Assembly (NCBI GenBank): GCA_021234155.1
Contig: JAJEKV010000018.1
Location: 15,990,180 to 16,054,179 of the forward strand
Source: Isoetes taiwanensis
Taxonomy: Eukaryota; Streptophyta; Lycopodiopsida; Isoetales; Isoetaceae
Reading direction: 5' to 3'
DNA length: 64,000 nucleotides
The position numbers and the translations under genes were made by a program. Under the pieces are notes generated by a model that did no database searches, was not told the origin of the DNA, and worked only from the letters and a program-made list of their open reading frames with translations. Of this stretch, positions 1 to 12,200 are shown one piece after another. Position 1 is the first letter of the stretch, and each line of letters starts with the position of its first letter.

Positions 1-222
1 NNNNNNNNNNNNNNNNNNNNNNNNNNNNNNNNNNNNNNNNNNNNNNNNNNNNNNNNNNNNNNNNNNNNNNNNNNNNNNNNNNNNNNNNNNNNNNNNNNNN
101 NNNNNNNNNNNNNNNNNNNNNNNNNNNNNNNNNNNNNNNNNNNNNNNNNNNNNNNNNNNNNNNNNNNNNNNNNNNNNNNNNNNNNNNNNNNNNNNNNNNN
201 NNNNNNNNNNNNNNNNNNNNNN
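1..222. other. Assembly gap
   Basis: All bases are N, so nothing can be read. The sequence that follows starts abruptly, so any feature at the left edge may be truncated. Confidence 1.
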
Positions 223-1039
223 TTCAGTGTACTTCGTTCAGTTACGTATTGCTTGCACATGGCTACTTGAAGGAAAAAATGTTGTGTTTACCTACAATCA
301 TTTTCATACAAATATCAAGCCTTTCTTTAGTACCAAAATATAATCTCTGTGAATTACATCCCACTCCTTTGATGTTTCATCTTGCCTCAATTACTGCTTT
401 TGTCGCTTGTTGCAAGAGTTCTTAGAGTCTTGTCCAAAATTTGTGCTAATGATAGAGCTCTCGGTAAAAGCTTTATTTGTCGCTCAATTCTTCCATTCAT
501 AATTATACACCTTTGCAGAACACTTTTCAAATACAACCCATGTCAGGTACACCGGCATACTTACCACAATTGCTTTCTCACTGCTTTACTATAAAGCATC
601 ATACCAGCGAGGATATGCTAATCCTGCAGAAACATTGCTTTTCTGATGCTATGAGGTAGCTTTACTACTTTTCAGTCGTCAATGCGGTTCAAGAGATATT
701 AGGACTTTTGGAATTGGAAGGCGCCTTCTTGAAACTAAAAGTGGTTTTGAAAAATTGGCGTTCTTGCCCTTGATCGACCATTGACATCTTTTTGGCTGAA
801 AGCATCCCTATATCTTCTGGCTAGCACGGAACTTTAAAAATATTATAGCTGTTGAAGGCGATGTCCGCGTGGGATAAGGATGGGTCCTACAGCAATTCTT
901 GCACACCACAAAAACAACTCAGACTTTTCTTTAAGAGTGGGCACATGCTTCCATCTTTTCTATGTTTCTTGATTCTGTTCACAGATCCAACTCACAGAAA
1001 TCGAGTTAAGTTCATCCTAGCACACAATGAGGAAAAGCG
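223..1039. other. AT-rich stretch without a recognised gene
   Basis: Only short overlapping open frames are present, none with a recognisable domain. I see no RNA gene and no clear transposon end. Confidence 0.5.
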
Positions 1040-1302
1040 AGGAACTCTCACCCAACCATAGAATCTCCAGTTCACCCCAGAAGCCCAGAGAGAGGCAGCC
1101 AAAAAAGCCAGTATTCCCAAAACACACCTCCTTCCTCAAACGTACTTTTCCTATTCATATGTCCCTCCTCTATTCATAAGTCCTCCTCTCTATTTATAAG
1201 TATGCTCTCTCTTTAGCCTTTTCCCTCGTAATTGGTTGTGCCCAATAAAGCATCCTTAAGCGGCTGTTACATATTTTTAGACTCTAGCGCGAGAATCGTG
1301 TG
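1040..1302 (-). repeat. LTR-like direct repeat, left copy
   Basis: This pairs with the copy at 3040-3301. It contains CTCTATTTATAA, which could serve as a TATA region or be simple AT richness. The copies differ by many substitutions and small indels, so the insertion is old. Confidence 0.5.
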
Positions 1303-1718
1303 ACCCAGGGTAAAGACAATGTCTCGAGTTGTGCTTCCCAATGCGAAATCACACAAATCATCTCTAAGTTCCCTCAGACATAGGCAAGCTGCAAGGGCAA
1401 AGGAAAGTGGCCCGGACTGCAGCACCATCACCTTTCCTTTACCTTCCTGTCCCATCATCTTTTGGCCGAAAGACAGCATTACAAAAGGTAGAGGCGTATG
1501 GCTGGGGTCATGACTCCCAACCCACTCGGCCCTATCCATCAGTTACTGTTGATGCCTTGGACTCCTGCTAGCTAAGTGGGTATTACTTTGCGATATTAGT
1601 CTTGCTAATACCTCTTGAGATTAGACTCCTCCCAAGAGGTGAGCATCATGCTCCCCGGACGATTAACGGTCCTGGAAGCCCTGTCGGTAGGAGATACATC
1701 TACCACAGATCTTGGTAG

Positions 1719-2021
1719 CTACTGCCGAGATAAAAAACAATTGTCCTCGTTAGCCGAGAAGCTCGCGGCTTGAGCCCGAGAGCAGATCTTGGTATCTTCT
1801 TTATTGCCACCTCGTGGGCCAGGTCTGATGGGAAGCGTGGTACGCTTGCTATTATAAATTACAATCCGGCCGAAATGCCGGGGGTTACCACAATTATAAC
1901 AATCAAAAGCGAATTTCCAGCTTGCCCAAGCAGTCCGGATGTTGAATTTTGTTGTTTGGAATCTTGTGAAGCCTACGACTTTTGAAGTCATCACACAGTT
2001 TTGTATTGTGACTCTTGCCAC
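1719..2021 (-). pseudogene. gag zinc-knuckle fragment of LTR element
   Basis: The minus-strand frame contains CYNCGNPRHFGRIV, which resembles a retroviral-type CX2CX4HX4C nucleic-acid-binding knuckle except that the final Cys is replaced. Basic, Gly-rich residues follow. Knuckles of this kind lie near the C terminus of Gag and bind element RNA. The frame has no obvious start and is about 100 residues, so it is a relic. Its place between two direct repeats supports an LTR element. Confidence 0.45.
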
Positions 2022-3039
2022 CTCTTATGGGTTTCAGTTGTGCCCCGATGTTGTGAGCCTCATGAGCTAAAGCCATCGTCGCGAGCTTGTTACTTTTTTT
2101 TAGGCCGCAACAACTTAATAAAAGATTCCTTCGTGGCCGTGAGAGCCATGCCCATGATCATGAAAATCCACAGGAAACAGATTCTCTTTGAATCTCATGT
2201 TGGAATATTCTCAAAATATTGGGAAGAAATTCATGGTAATTCTGTCACAGCGCCCAAGTAACCAGCAGGATATCCTGCATCACACATTCTTCCTTCAAAA
2301 GCAGTGGAGCCACCACTAAGGCGGTTCTCCCTCCAGTTGACGGGCCCAATACAACTTCAAATATGTTCTTGAAGAAATCCTCCATCTTGGTTATCCACTG
2401 TAGCAATGGACATATCACGTTGGCATAAAGAATATAAGAACCCTTAGGATCTTTTCGGAAACTTCTTTTAGCGGCACCTTTTATCTCGGAATATCGGAAT
2501 TATCCCTTCATGGAAACTCCCATCGGTGAGAATCTAGGACTTTGAATCATATCGCTATTGGTTGGCTCATCATGTCGGGATCGTGGTGTTACCTCATGTC
2601 ATTAGACTTTGTAGGCTCGGAGACCTTAGATCGGTAAGCTTTTTAACTCATTAACAATTCTCGCATTGTCCTTTCCAACGAAGTCTTCCTCATTACCAAC
2701 CGTTGCACTCTTTGTTGTGACTCGACCCTTAGGGCTCAACATCGAGGAAGATCTTCTAAAATCCTTCACTTACTAGTTCAAGCTTTTCCTCTTGTTTTGT
2801 AAACCCGGACCCATCCCAGTCCTACCTTTTCAAGGCCATCATCCTTTTAAAGTGAACTTCAAGGCAGTCCGGCGGCTTCTTAAAACGTCGGCGTGGGCGC
2901 TGACCCCTCGCAGCGGTAAATCCATATCTTACTGCCCCGTTGTGTGCGGACTTAGCTTCGATTACCCGGCTCGTTAAGCACCAACATTACGAATCAACTC
3001 GGTGATTCAAGTTCTGTCCTGCTTTACACGGCGGGAAAA

Positions 3040-3301
3040 GGCGAACTCTCCACCCAACCGCCAGTCCTCGATTCACCTGACGAAGTGACCAAAAAAGCCA
3101 GCCCGTGCAGCCCCAAAACACACCTCCCTTCCTCCAGCGTACTTTTTCTATTCATGTCCCTCCCCTCTATTCATAAGTCCCTCCTCTCTATTTATAATTG
3201 TGCTCTCTCTTTAACTTTTTCCTAAAGCCTTAGTGGGTACGATAAAGCATCCCTTAAGCGACTGTTATATATTTTTAGACTCTAGCACAGAATCGTAACA
3301 G
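3040..3301 (-). repeat. LTR-like direct repeat, right copy
   Basis: This is the second copy of the repeat at 1040-1302. It ends with AATCGTAACA on the plus strand, giving a TGTTACGATT start when read as a minus-strand LTR. Confidence 0.5.
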
Positions 3302-4620
3302 ATTCTCCATACACAAAGCATTCTGATGCAAGAGCACTCACCTCAGAAGTTCAAAATAGAATGATGCTCTTGGTGACTTGGAACACTACCAAATCATTTC
3401 GCATACAACATACACAACTTATACCACATGTTAAAGACCTACAAATGAAGGCATATATGTGCTTCATGATTTGAGCTTTCTGCTTGAATAGAACAACTAT
3501 ATTGGTCCAGCACAGCCATTTGCACATGAAAAATAATAGGAAAAAAACTCTGAATAATCTACGAAGCTGCAACAATCTAAGCTATGATGAAGCTTAAAAA
3601 ATCTGAACGATGAAACTCTAGCATTTTCCTCTCATCCAATTAGAAATGTATAGCTGCAATATTGCATGCTTTTAGAAATTATTTTACAGTGCACCTTATA
3701 ATTCTTCACACAGTGGACCTCTTGAAAAAATATTAAACCTCTTGTGTGAAGATGGGATGATGAGATCTGAAATTGGAATAAGAGAAACCGTGTGGAGCGG
3801 GAATGATAAGAAAACAATTGCTATAACCGGAAGCAACAATAAGAGAAAGCTAATTTTATATGTCCAAACTCACACTTCAACCCAAATATTACAGAGTAAA
3901 ATATATTGTTCTTACCTCATCATTCTAAACCTCATGTGTTGTGTTACTTACAATTGATACCATGTCGAAGAACAACCACTCTCCTAAGCATCGCCTATCT
4001 GCAAGAAATGTAACAATAAGAAACACCCAGCAAGCATATACAGGCAATTAAATAAATCATACCTCCATTTCTGAATCACGGGTCTCCTAACCCATGCATG
4101 CAACTGCCCTACACAATTTATCTTGCTGCATTATTCCATGCTTGTTTTCCCGCTCCTGTGGCCTTCTTAAAGGCCCATCACGAATATATCAAGAGTGCAT
4201 GTTTCAAATGCTGACAGTAAGAATCGGATAAAGGTCTTGCACTGGACAAAAGCTTAGTACCTATAAAGGAAGAACAAAGATTTGTAATGAGGAAGATCGT
4301 CACGAATGTATCAGAGAAGAATATATCAAAGAACAATTGTCCTACCAGAATCATATTGCAAATGCTAATGCAAGAGACATAGTCCTCATCTTCCAGGATT
4401 TGTATGATTTGTGGATTTGTACCAGGAATGCCTGCCATAATCTCAGGGAGACCCCAGTCATTTCTGGAAGATGCATTATCCAATCTGCATAAATCAGGTC
4501 TGTAACAACGCAGATTACCCATTTTTGAGGGAACCCACAACACATCTGTTGGCCTCCAGGCATGTACCCATAGATTTCAAGCCAGAGTAAGCTCCATTAT
4601 CCAATCTACAAAGATTTTTC
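3302..4620. other. AT-rich stretch without a firm gene
   Basis: No gene is recognised. Near 4470-4615 the minus strand twice reads NLCRLDN- or DLCRLDN-like words, faintly reminiscent of leucine-rich repeats, but there is no regular repeat. Calling it an LRR relic would be speculation. Confidence 0.4.
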
Positions 4621-4862
4621 AAATGCTCTAAGGAAGGAAGGAAGGAAGGAAGTTACTTTTATCGTCCACGGAGACCAATCGGTCTATGGGACCCAATACA
4701 AAAACGCAGCAAGCGGATTACTGCCCGGATTAAAAAACCCCGCCAGAAGGGTTTTCGAGGAAAAAACCGTGGCGACAAGAATCAGCCACGACAAAGCGCG
4801 GCTAATCATATAAAATGCGAAACATCCCAATATATGGGTCATGCACCACCCGTAGTGCCTAG

Positions 4863-5960
4863 TCACGGACTGAACAAAGCGGGGCAAAGGTGACCTCGAG
4901 GTCCGTACCTCCGGATGTATGACCCGTGGCACGCATCGACGGTGTGTTCATCGAAGCAAAATGCAAGGGCACGTCCACCGCATTTAAGGAGCGTGATCCG
5001 GCCGAATCGGCCCGGAATCAACCGGGCAACTCGGAAAGTGTGAGACTCATCCTCAACGGCACCCGTTTGACAAAGACCGACCGAGAGCGCCTGCCCGGGG
5101 CTCCCCAATCCACCGCCCTCGCCTCGTCTCGCGAAGATGGTGGGCACTGCGGCCGTAATGGAGGCAATGAGCCTGCGTGGGCGAGGCGGGAACGCAGGTA
5201 GAGTCAGTGGGCCCCGCCTCTTTCTGGGGTTGATGTGCTCCTTGTAATGGGCCATTTTGACCTGCTCTAGAGCAATGGGGTCCCCGAGCTTGCCAAGGAA
5301 ACAAGCATCTAGGTACTCCCGCAGTCGCCACGACGTCAGCGCTACTTGCACCAGATGCGCTCAGGCTCTCGCATCGTTCCATCGGCGAACCCGATCTCTC
5401 TTACCCCTCCAGCAGGCCCTAAGCGCCGCGGACTCATGGCCACAGTGTAAGCCAGTGCGGAGCCGAGCATCACCCATAGTAACCACTTCGAAAATAGACG
5501 ATGTGTCTATCATACGGGCACCGGCGGCAAGAATCCAGTTTCTGCGCAGCCGAATCCGATAGGGGACTGAAGGTTTCACCCCAAGTGCCCGTGCCAAAAT
5601 GCCTTCTCGCACTGCTCCCAAGTCATTCCAGTGTCGTCAAAGAGCGGCCGGGCCCCAAACCTCGACCGTCTGCATTGAAGGGCGGGCTCGACCCGGTGCG
5701 AATGATGTGACCGATGGCCCCAATCATATAGCTCGCACGGTGGCGTTATTCGCAGCATTGCATAAAGCGCTTTCCACTGGGCCACACCAATAGCGGATGA
5801 TAGCGCCTCCCCCGCCAGAGCGCAGGAGGGGAACTCCACCCCTAGGTACTTGTAGGTGGGCTGACGCCCACAAAGGCCCCCATATGTGAGTGCAGAGGCA
5901 TGGGGTGACGGAAGAGGATATGAGAACCACCCCGGTCTTGGCCGTGATTGACGCCGCATG
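4863..5960 (-). pseudogene. LINE C-terminal region (post-RT)
   Basis: This covers the segment after the reverse transcriptase, from KYLGVEFP near 5870 to the GAVEDESHTF segment near 5060. The LINE at 56783-58310 has a matching YLGLEV and a CGAQEVEDEHHF motif at its end, so the two belong to related families. Several frames must be joined to follow it, so it cannot make a working protein. Confidence 0.65.
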
Positions 5961-6052
5961 TCTCAGAGTCTCGACAAAATGTGTCTAGGGGCATCCGTGA
6001 GACCGCATATCTTCTTCGGGTGGGCCAGCAGGCCAACATCGTCATAGATGAG

Positions 6053-6719
6053 TCATGGATGACCTGGTGCAAAAGATGTATGCCATCCCCCCATGCTCAG
6101 AAGCCGTGGCTCTAACCGATCAATGTAGAGGCCAAAAGTGTCGGCGAGGGGGCAACCCTGCCGGACCCCGATATTACTGGTAAATGCTTGGTCTGGCCGA
6201 CCGCATCCCGCCAAAACAATCCTCATACAACCCGTATATGGCATTCCGCCGCAGCACTGAGCCCCCAGCTTGACGCAGCTCTAGCCTACAACTTTTCCCG
6301 GGACCGATCAAAAGCCTTGGCGTAAGTCCACAAAGCAAAGAATACAAGTCCAAAAGGTGATTCCGCTGTCTTCAATCGGTGCCGCGGCAGAAAAAGATAT
6401 GGTCAATCGCTGAGTGGCGGGTCAAAGCCTGCCTCGTGTGAGGGCTGCACATCGCGACATCCACGCCGCCGGGTCAACTGCCGCCGAGAATGCCACCAAC
6501 GTTTGGCAAAAATCGAATCTGACCATGATCGTCCCCAGAATTGGCCGGACAAAGGTGGGTCGCCCGCTTTGTGAATGGGAACAACCACGCTTGTGGTCCA
6601 TTGTCGGGGAAACCCTCCCGCAATGCTACATTGAAGCGGTAGTGAGGGACCGGCACAAGCGGGCCGCCCGCCCACTTGAGTAACTCGCCGCATACCATCG
6701 AGGTCATTTGCCTTCCCAT
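6053..6719 (-). pseudogene. LINE reverse transcriptase fragment
   Basis: GVRQGCPLAD (near 6160) is the conserved non-LTR RT motif that precedes the catalytic YADD block. Upstream in the same direction the frames contain a PIHKAGDP-like segment near 6570. I did not find an intact YADD in a continuous frame. Non-LTR RTs copy element RNA at a nicked chromosomal target; this copy is inactive. Confidence 0.7.
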
Positions 6720-7221
6720 TAGCTACCGCTGCGTGCCCTCCTCAACATCCTCATCCACGAGAGAACCAATGGGGGCCATCCCGTGGGGGTATGGGCGTCA
6801 TTGCCCCCGGGGGGTCATAGAGCCGCCAGTACTTCGCTCCCCACCGCCTCGTGTGATGTCCCCCCGAGGGTCGGGCTGGCCTTCAAGCACTCTCAAGGCC
6901 AAAAGGTTCGGGAGGATGAGTGTCCAGCAGGCCTAACATCTCCCCCGATGTTTGGCAAGGTACCGCCTTTGTGTCCTTCGCGATGGGCATGCATCAGGTG
7001 GTGGCCTGCAAGCTGCACCGATCCGTGATGTGACACCGAGCCGCCGCTATGTTCTTTACATCCGCATCAAACCATCGGTTACGCTGGAATGTTGCTGACC
7101 CTCGCCCGGCGACGTGGGGGGGTCCGCCAAAAGCCCTGTCCGCCGCATCCCGTAATAGCGAAGTCACCGGTCTGTCTGGCACGCTTCTAGTGTGGAGGTC
7201 CGCAACCACCGGGAGGGCTGC

Positions 7222-7762
7222 TCATGAGCATCTCGGCGTAGTCCTCGGGCGCCATAATCGAAGTCTCAACCGAGGGACGGCGAGGGCCGGTATAGTGGGG
7301 GTTCGGGCGCTCGCCAAACCCGTGTCCAAATAAAGTGGAAGGTGATCGAAGTCGACCTCCTCATCCCGACCGCCTGTGCCCACCCTAAACGACCGATGAG
7401 ATGCATATCTTGGCGCAACTACAAGCACATAGTCCACCACACTAGACCCTCCCCTCGATTGTCCTGCCTCGCATGTGCACTTGCGAGAATCGGGCCACCG
7501 TGGAAAGGCCATTGCAAATTATCAAGTCAAAAATGCCACATAGCAGAATAAACGTCACAAAGCGAAAGTGACTGGCCGTCATCCGACCAGCGGCCAAGCT
7601 ATTGGGCGCGGGGCAGACATCGCCCGAGAGGGGGTCAAGTCGCGATACGCTTCTACTCTGTCGTCGTTGCATTGAAATCTCCAAGAAGGACGACCCTACC
7701 CAACTGCTGATGCTGCTGTATGTCATCATATAGATCGACATACGGGTCCATCCTATCCGCAT
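7222..7762 (-). pseudogene. LINE AP-type endonuclease C-terminal fragment
   Basis: The minus-strand frame contains SSVVDYVLV and then DEEVDFDHLPL, matching the end of exonuclease-endonuclease-phosphatase domains (SxIDYVLxS then SDHLPL). It lies upstream of the RT fragment in the same direction, as expected in a LINE ORF2. The catalytic Asp-His pair is partly kept (FDHLP), but the frame is interrupted. Confidence 0.65.
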
Positions 7763-7780
7763 CGGGGCGCCTACAGCATC

Positions 7781-9281
7781 AATATGCAGAGTTAAATACT
7801 TAGATCAATGTATGGATAATAGAAATCGCCAAATTACAACACATACAATTCCTCAAGCAGTTGATTTCGTCTTTACATACCTGACTACAACGAACTCGCT
7901 GAATTCAAACTCCGCCATAGCCGTCGCTTGCTTCAACGGCTGGTAAAAAAATCGTAAAATTTTTTGAACCCTAGGCCATGGTTCAAAAGAAACGGAGGAA
8001 TGGAAGGGCGAACATACCCGAGTGCCCATCGGCTACATGAATAAGCATCCCTTCATCTGTCTATAAAGTCGTTGCAGTCCCAAAGAGCCGATCCAATGAA
8101 GTGGCAGTCAAGAAACGTCAAGAACAACCCAACCTATAGGGCTTACCTATTGCGGCATCTTAGCGCTAAGAGTCCCAGTAGCAGAGCAAATCCACGATGT
8201 CCTCCATGCCGTCCACGATGTCCTCCATGCCGTTCACATACGCACGCCGGATTTGAAGGTGGAAATAAAAAAGGGGCAAAATCGAAACCAAAATCAAGGC
8301 TAACGAATTTTTCCCGATTTTTGGCAAATCGGAATTATTTTCCGACAGGCAAAACCTTAGGAAATGAAGTTAAGAGAAAATTCCAAAAAGTTTTCGGAAC
8401 CCCGGAAAAACCAAATTTAAACAATAGGATAATAATAATTCCTAGTGATTGACCTCAATCATGCAATGAAAATGCTTATTTTCAAATCCCGAGCTTCATA
8501 GACATATTAACAACATTGATCTACATGTAGTAGTATCAAGATCCTAAGGGTTTTACCTCATTTGAATGTTCTGGCAACCCTCTGCTGGTTCCACATCATT
8601 TCACTCAGTTGTATATATATCGGTGATGCATATTCAATGTCCCAGAAGATTTGAGAACATACACTACTCTTTTGCCTCTGCAAATAAAAACGCAAAGACT
8701 TGACACATCTAAATCAACTGTGTCCACAACAAGGAAAGGAAATATGGCAATAGACCAAATAAGGACTTCTAAAGAAAGGTATCTAGATTCTAAAGCATGC
8801 TTAAAGGCCTACATCCACAATGAGGAAAGAAATATAGTAACAAACCAAATAAGGACTTCTAGAGAAAGGCATCTACCTATATCTGTTCAAGGTCTTGTAA
8901 AGGAAGGCAGCTAGCTATATCTGTTTTAAATATCATGTTTATTTGAAAGTTCATGGTTCCTATTTTTATGTCACAAACTTCTAGTAACCATGAAATCTAA
9001 CACTGTAAATAATAGCTAGACACAGCACCCAGCCCCCTACCTAACAGCATCAAACAATGTCATCAAACAATGTTTTGCCTTTTGGGCAACCTAAAAATGC
9101 AGGTTAATGTTCAAGAACGTTTTTCACAATGGCACAAGGGTGTAACACATAACCTAACCCGGACGTGAAAAGTAACATTTGAATGTAGTTGATAATCTCA
9201 TCCGCAATGCCAACGTTGGTCGAGGCGGACACCACCATGAAAATGCAGGTAGCTCGGTGCTCGTTTTGAAGCAAGCGATGG
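7781..9281. other. Intergenic region upstream of the CRM-domain gene
   Basis: No protein or RNA gene is recognised. It contains a 21-bp direct duplication (CCACGATGTCCTCCATGCCGT, near 8193-8235) and a diverged duplicated segment of about 57 bp (8728-8784 and 8817-8873, sharing CCAAATAAGGACTTCTA). The last part should include the promoter and 5' leader of the downstream gene, but no convincing TATA box was assigned. Confidence 0.5.
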
Positions 9282-12200
9282 ATGATTGCCGGAGAAAGGG
9301 TCAGTTATGGTTCTAGTCTATACTCGAACATGACCATTGTTATGGCTCCGGGTCGCCTGCTGGCACCTATTAAGACAGCTATGGTGGAGCCTTTGCATCC
9401 TTATGTTGGGCTGTCCTCGGTGGCTGTCAATTCAGGAAATACAGGTACTCGGTTACTTCTGTATCCTCCACCTATGTATATGCACAATGTATGGTTGTAC
9501 AAGCAGCATTGTGCCAGACAGAATTCTGCCTACGTTTCATCAGGTTTAGGAATAGTATGCACAGTGGTTCCCATAAATGAAGAAGGTGCACACCATACTC
9601 AGCCGAAACTTTCACCCACTGAACACCAACTACGTGGTAATCCATTGGCTAGAAATTACGCTCCACAAAAGGATCATGAAAGAATTCAGAATAGTATCCG
9701 GATGCCATTAGGCCAAACTAAAGAGCGCCCTTGGGAACCTAATGTAAATGATGTCCCAGAGAACAAGTCTGCTAGGTTTCTGCCTTCAAAAGAAACAAGA
9801 AGTTCAGAGAATTCTAAGCACCATAGTGAAGAAAGCAAGGCTCTTATAAAGCAACAGCCTATACATAGAGCCCCATGGGAACAAGGTGCTTCAAGAAGCC
9901 TTCAAGCCTCAAAGGTGCAGCGACAATTTATACACAGGGAATTGCCCCAGAAAATGGGATTGGAGTCAGAGGAATGTGGAGGTTATAGTGGACATAACAC
10001 AGAACGTTCTGGCTTTGAGGGTAAAGGTGAGAAATCGGCAATGGCTAGCATAGTTGAAAAGCTGAGGAAAATTGAATCTAGGAACTCACAAAGTCAGCAA
10101 AGCAGAAACCCTAGGCAGGAAACATCCTCAAGACCTACTGAGCCTGTAGTTGTTGATAGTGATGATTCAGGATCTGACTTGGAATTGGATGATGATCTTG
10201 ATTTGGATTCAAAGTTCCCTTGGGAAAGGGAGGCTGAGGAATCTATGATAATGGAAGACAGGCAGCAAGATACAAGACAAAAGGCTTCCTCTAAGGATAG
10301 GGAGAAAGCCCGGCAGGTTAAGACTCCATCTCTTGCTGAACTATCCCTTCCAGAATCAGAGCTCAAAAGGTTGAGGATGCTCAGTCTTGCAGTCACACAG
10401 CGTATTAAGGTGGGTAAGGCAGGCATTACCCAGGCTGTTATCCAGAGTATACATGAACAATGGCAACATTGCGAGGTTGCACGCCTTAAATTTGAAGGTC
10501 CACATGCTGTTAACATGAGAAGAACTCATGAAATCTTAGAGGTTTGAGGAACATCCCTTTTCCGTGTCATTTCCACTAATATGAAATGGTTTTTAAGCTT
10601 ATGTCTGACGCATTAATTGCTTTCTATATGTTTTGCCCCATAAAGGAGTTTTTCTTGCTACCAATGAAGAAATACTTTAACAGGATGTTTATACTGCATA
10701 ATCTGGAATGAGTGCCATCAGTCCCAAAACTGTCTGCATCACCACCACTGCATCTGCTATTTCAGTTGAGAAAAGTAGCTTGCAGTCAGCCTGATCTGCC
10801 ATGCCAGGGTTGGCTGTCATTTTCCACCAACCTCCTTGTAGCCAGGGTTGCCCAGAAAAGGTTTCTGGATATCTTAGATTTATAAACTTGTATCCTTTTG
10901 TTGTGTGGTAGTCGAGCCTCTCATTTGTTAGAAATTAGATTTTCAAACCAATCTAATTTCTAAAGGTGAAACAACATCCTTTTGTAGTTTCCAATCTGTT
11001 TATAAACGAGAATACCCTCTAGCTGAGGTGCTCACCAACTTCATATTCCTCTTTCGAATTTAGATTTCCAAACTCGCTTTTCTTGGTGATGGTAGTCTTA
11101 TCATTCATGCAAGCTAACCGATATCCTTAATAGTTATCATCTGTAACAAATGATATACATTTTATCTGCCATGTCAAATGGTGTCTTGATTACGTGTATT
11201 TTTTCTACTAATTATTTTTTGTCTCTTTCAGAGGAAAACTGGTGGCATGGTAATCTGGAGGTCGGGAGGAGCAGCGGTAGTTTATCGCGGAAAAGATTAT
11301 TTTTCTGGGTCAAAATCACGGCCTGTAGATGACCGTAAGGATGTGTTTGGGACAACATCTAATGAAGGGAACCAGTCCACTTTAAAAGAATCACCACACG
11401 TTAAAACTGATCTTGACATCATGTATCTAAGGGAAGTGGAGGATATATTAAAAGATCTTGGGCCACGGTTTAAGGACTGGGATGGGAGTGATCCTGTTCC
11501 TGTTGATGCTGACTTGTTGCCTACAAGCAACTCATTTAAACCTCCATTCAGACAGCTTCCCTATAAAGTTAGGGGTCAACTAAGCAATGTTGAGTTGACA
11601 GTTCTTCGAAAATTAGCACGTCCCTTGCCACCACATTTTGTATTAGGTAATACTTGGTTTGAAAACTTGATTTGATTTTCTTTGTCTGATACCTTATGTT
11701 CATTTGGAAAGGTAGGAACAGAGGGCTTCAGGGATTGGCTGCTGCAATTGTTAAATTGTGGGAGAAAAGTGAGATTGTGAAAATTGGCGTAAAGAAGGGA
11801 GTGCAAAATACTCGAAATGCGATTATGGCAGAAGAATTGAAGGTAGCTTATGTATCTCTGCTTCAGAGTTATAATTGGTATGGGAATTTTGGGGGTGTTT
11901 ATACTATGGTAGCTTTGAACTTTGCATGGGGAAAGTCCATTCAAGATATGCTATACACCCATTCTACCAACTTTTTTCTTGGTGATCATCATATATGCCG
12001 CAAGGAAAGATTGTTTAACGCTAATATTGAAAGGTACAACTACAGTGAGGAAACAAGGAATAGCATCTGCACTTGTAAATAATTTTGGTGTTGCTTGCTG
12101 CTTACTTTCTTTCCTATTGCAGCATCTTACAGGGGGTGTCTTACTTTCAAGGGACAAATTTTACATAACAATGTATCGGGGCAAAGATTTTTTGCCACCT

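Larger units (their letters stand above)
1040..3301 (-). mobile_element. Decayed LTR retrotransposon (probable, minus strand)
   Basis: Two direct repeats of about 260 bp (near 1040-1302 and 3040-3301) flank about 1.7 kb. Each carries the same ordered blocks: an AACTCTC-CACCCAACC block, AAAACACACCTCC, CTCTATTTATAA, AAAGCATCC-TTAAGCG and TTTTTAGACTCTAGC. Read on the minus strand the right copy begins TGTTACGATTC, as an LTR might. The interior contains a gag-type zinc knuckle on the minus strand. No protease, reverse transcriptase or integrase is visible, so this is either a heavily deleted element or a gag-only non-autonomous one. Primer site, polypurine tract and target duplication were not identified. 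Confidence 0.5.
4625..7780 (-). mobile_element. Degenerate non-LTR retrotransposon (LINE), GC-rich, minus strand
   Basis: In minus-strand order there is an endonuclease C-terminal part (7762-7222), a reverse transcriptase (6719-6053) with SNIGVRQGCPLADTFGLYID, a KYLGVEFP segment near 5870 and a C-terminal region with CQTGAVEDESHTF (near 5060). The 3' end reads GTGGACGATAAAAG followed by a (TTCC)n tail, seen on the plus strand as GGAAGG repeats at 4633-4653. Reading frames break repeatedly, so the copy is dead. The 5' end is probably truncated near 7780, because the start of the endonuclease was not found. The same domain wording recurs in the LINE at 56783-58310. Base composition is strikingly GC-rich and CpG-rich compared with both flanks. 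Confidence 0.8.

Noticed and set aside
4470-4615. LRR gene fragment on the minus strand
   Set aside because: Only two LCRLDN-type words occur, without the repeated LRR consensus.
4863-7512. Many long overlapping open frames on both strands, suggestive of bacterial DNA or a GC-rich gene cluster
   Set aside because: GC-rich DNA has few stops, so long frames arise by chance. The only recognisable protein words are those of a LINE endonuclease and RT on the minus strand, and a LINE tail closes the block.
9337-9549. Alternative small frame inside exon 1 of the CRM-domain gene
   Set aside because: It is an out-of-frame shadow of the 420-codon exon that splices in phase to the CRM domains.
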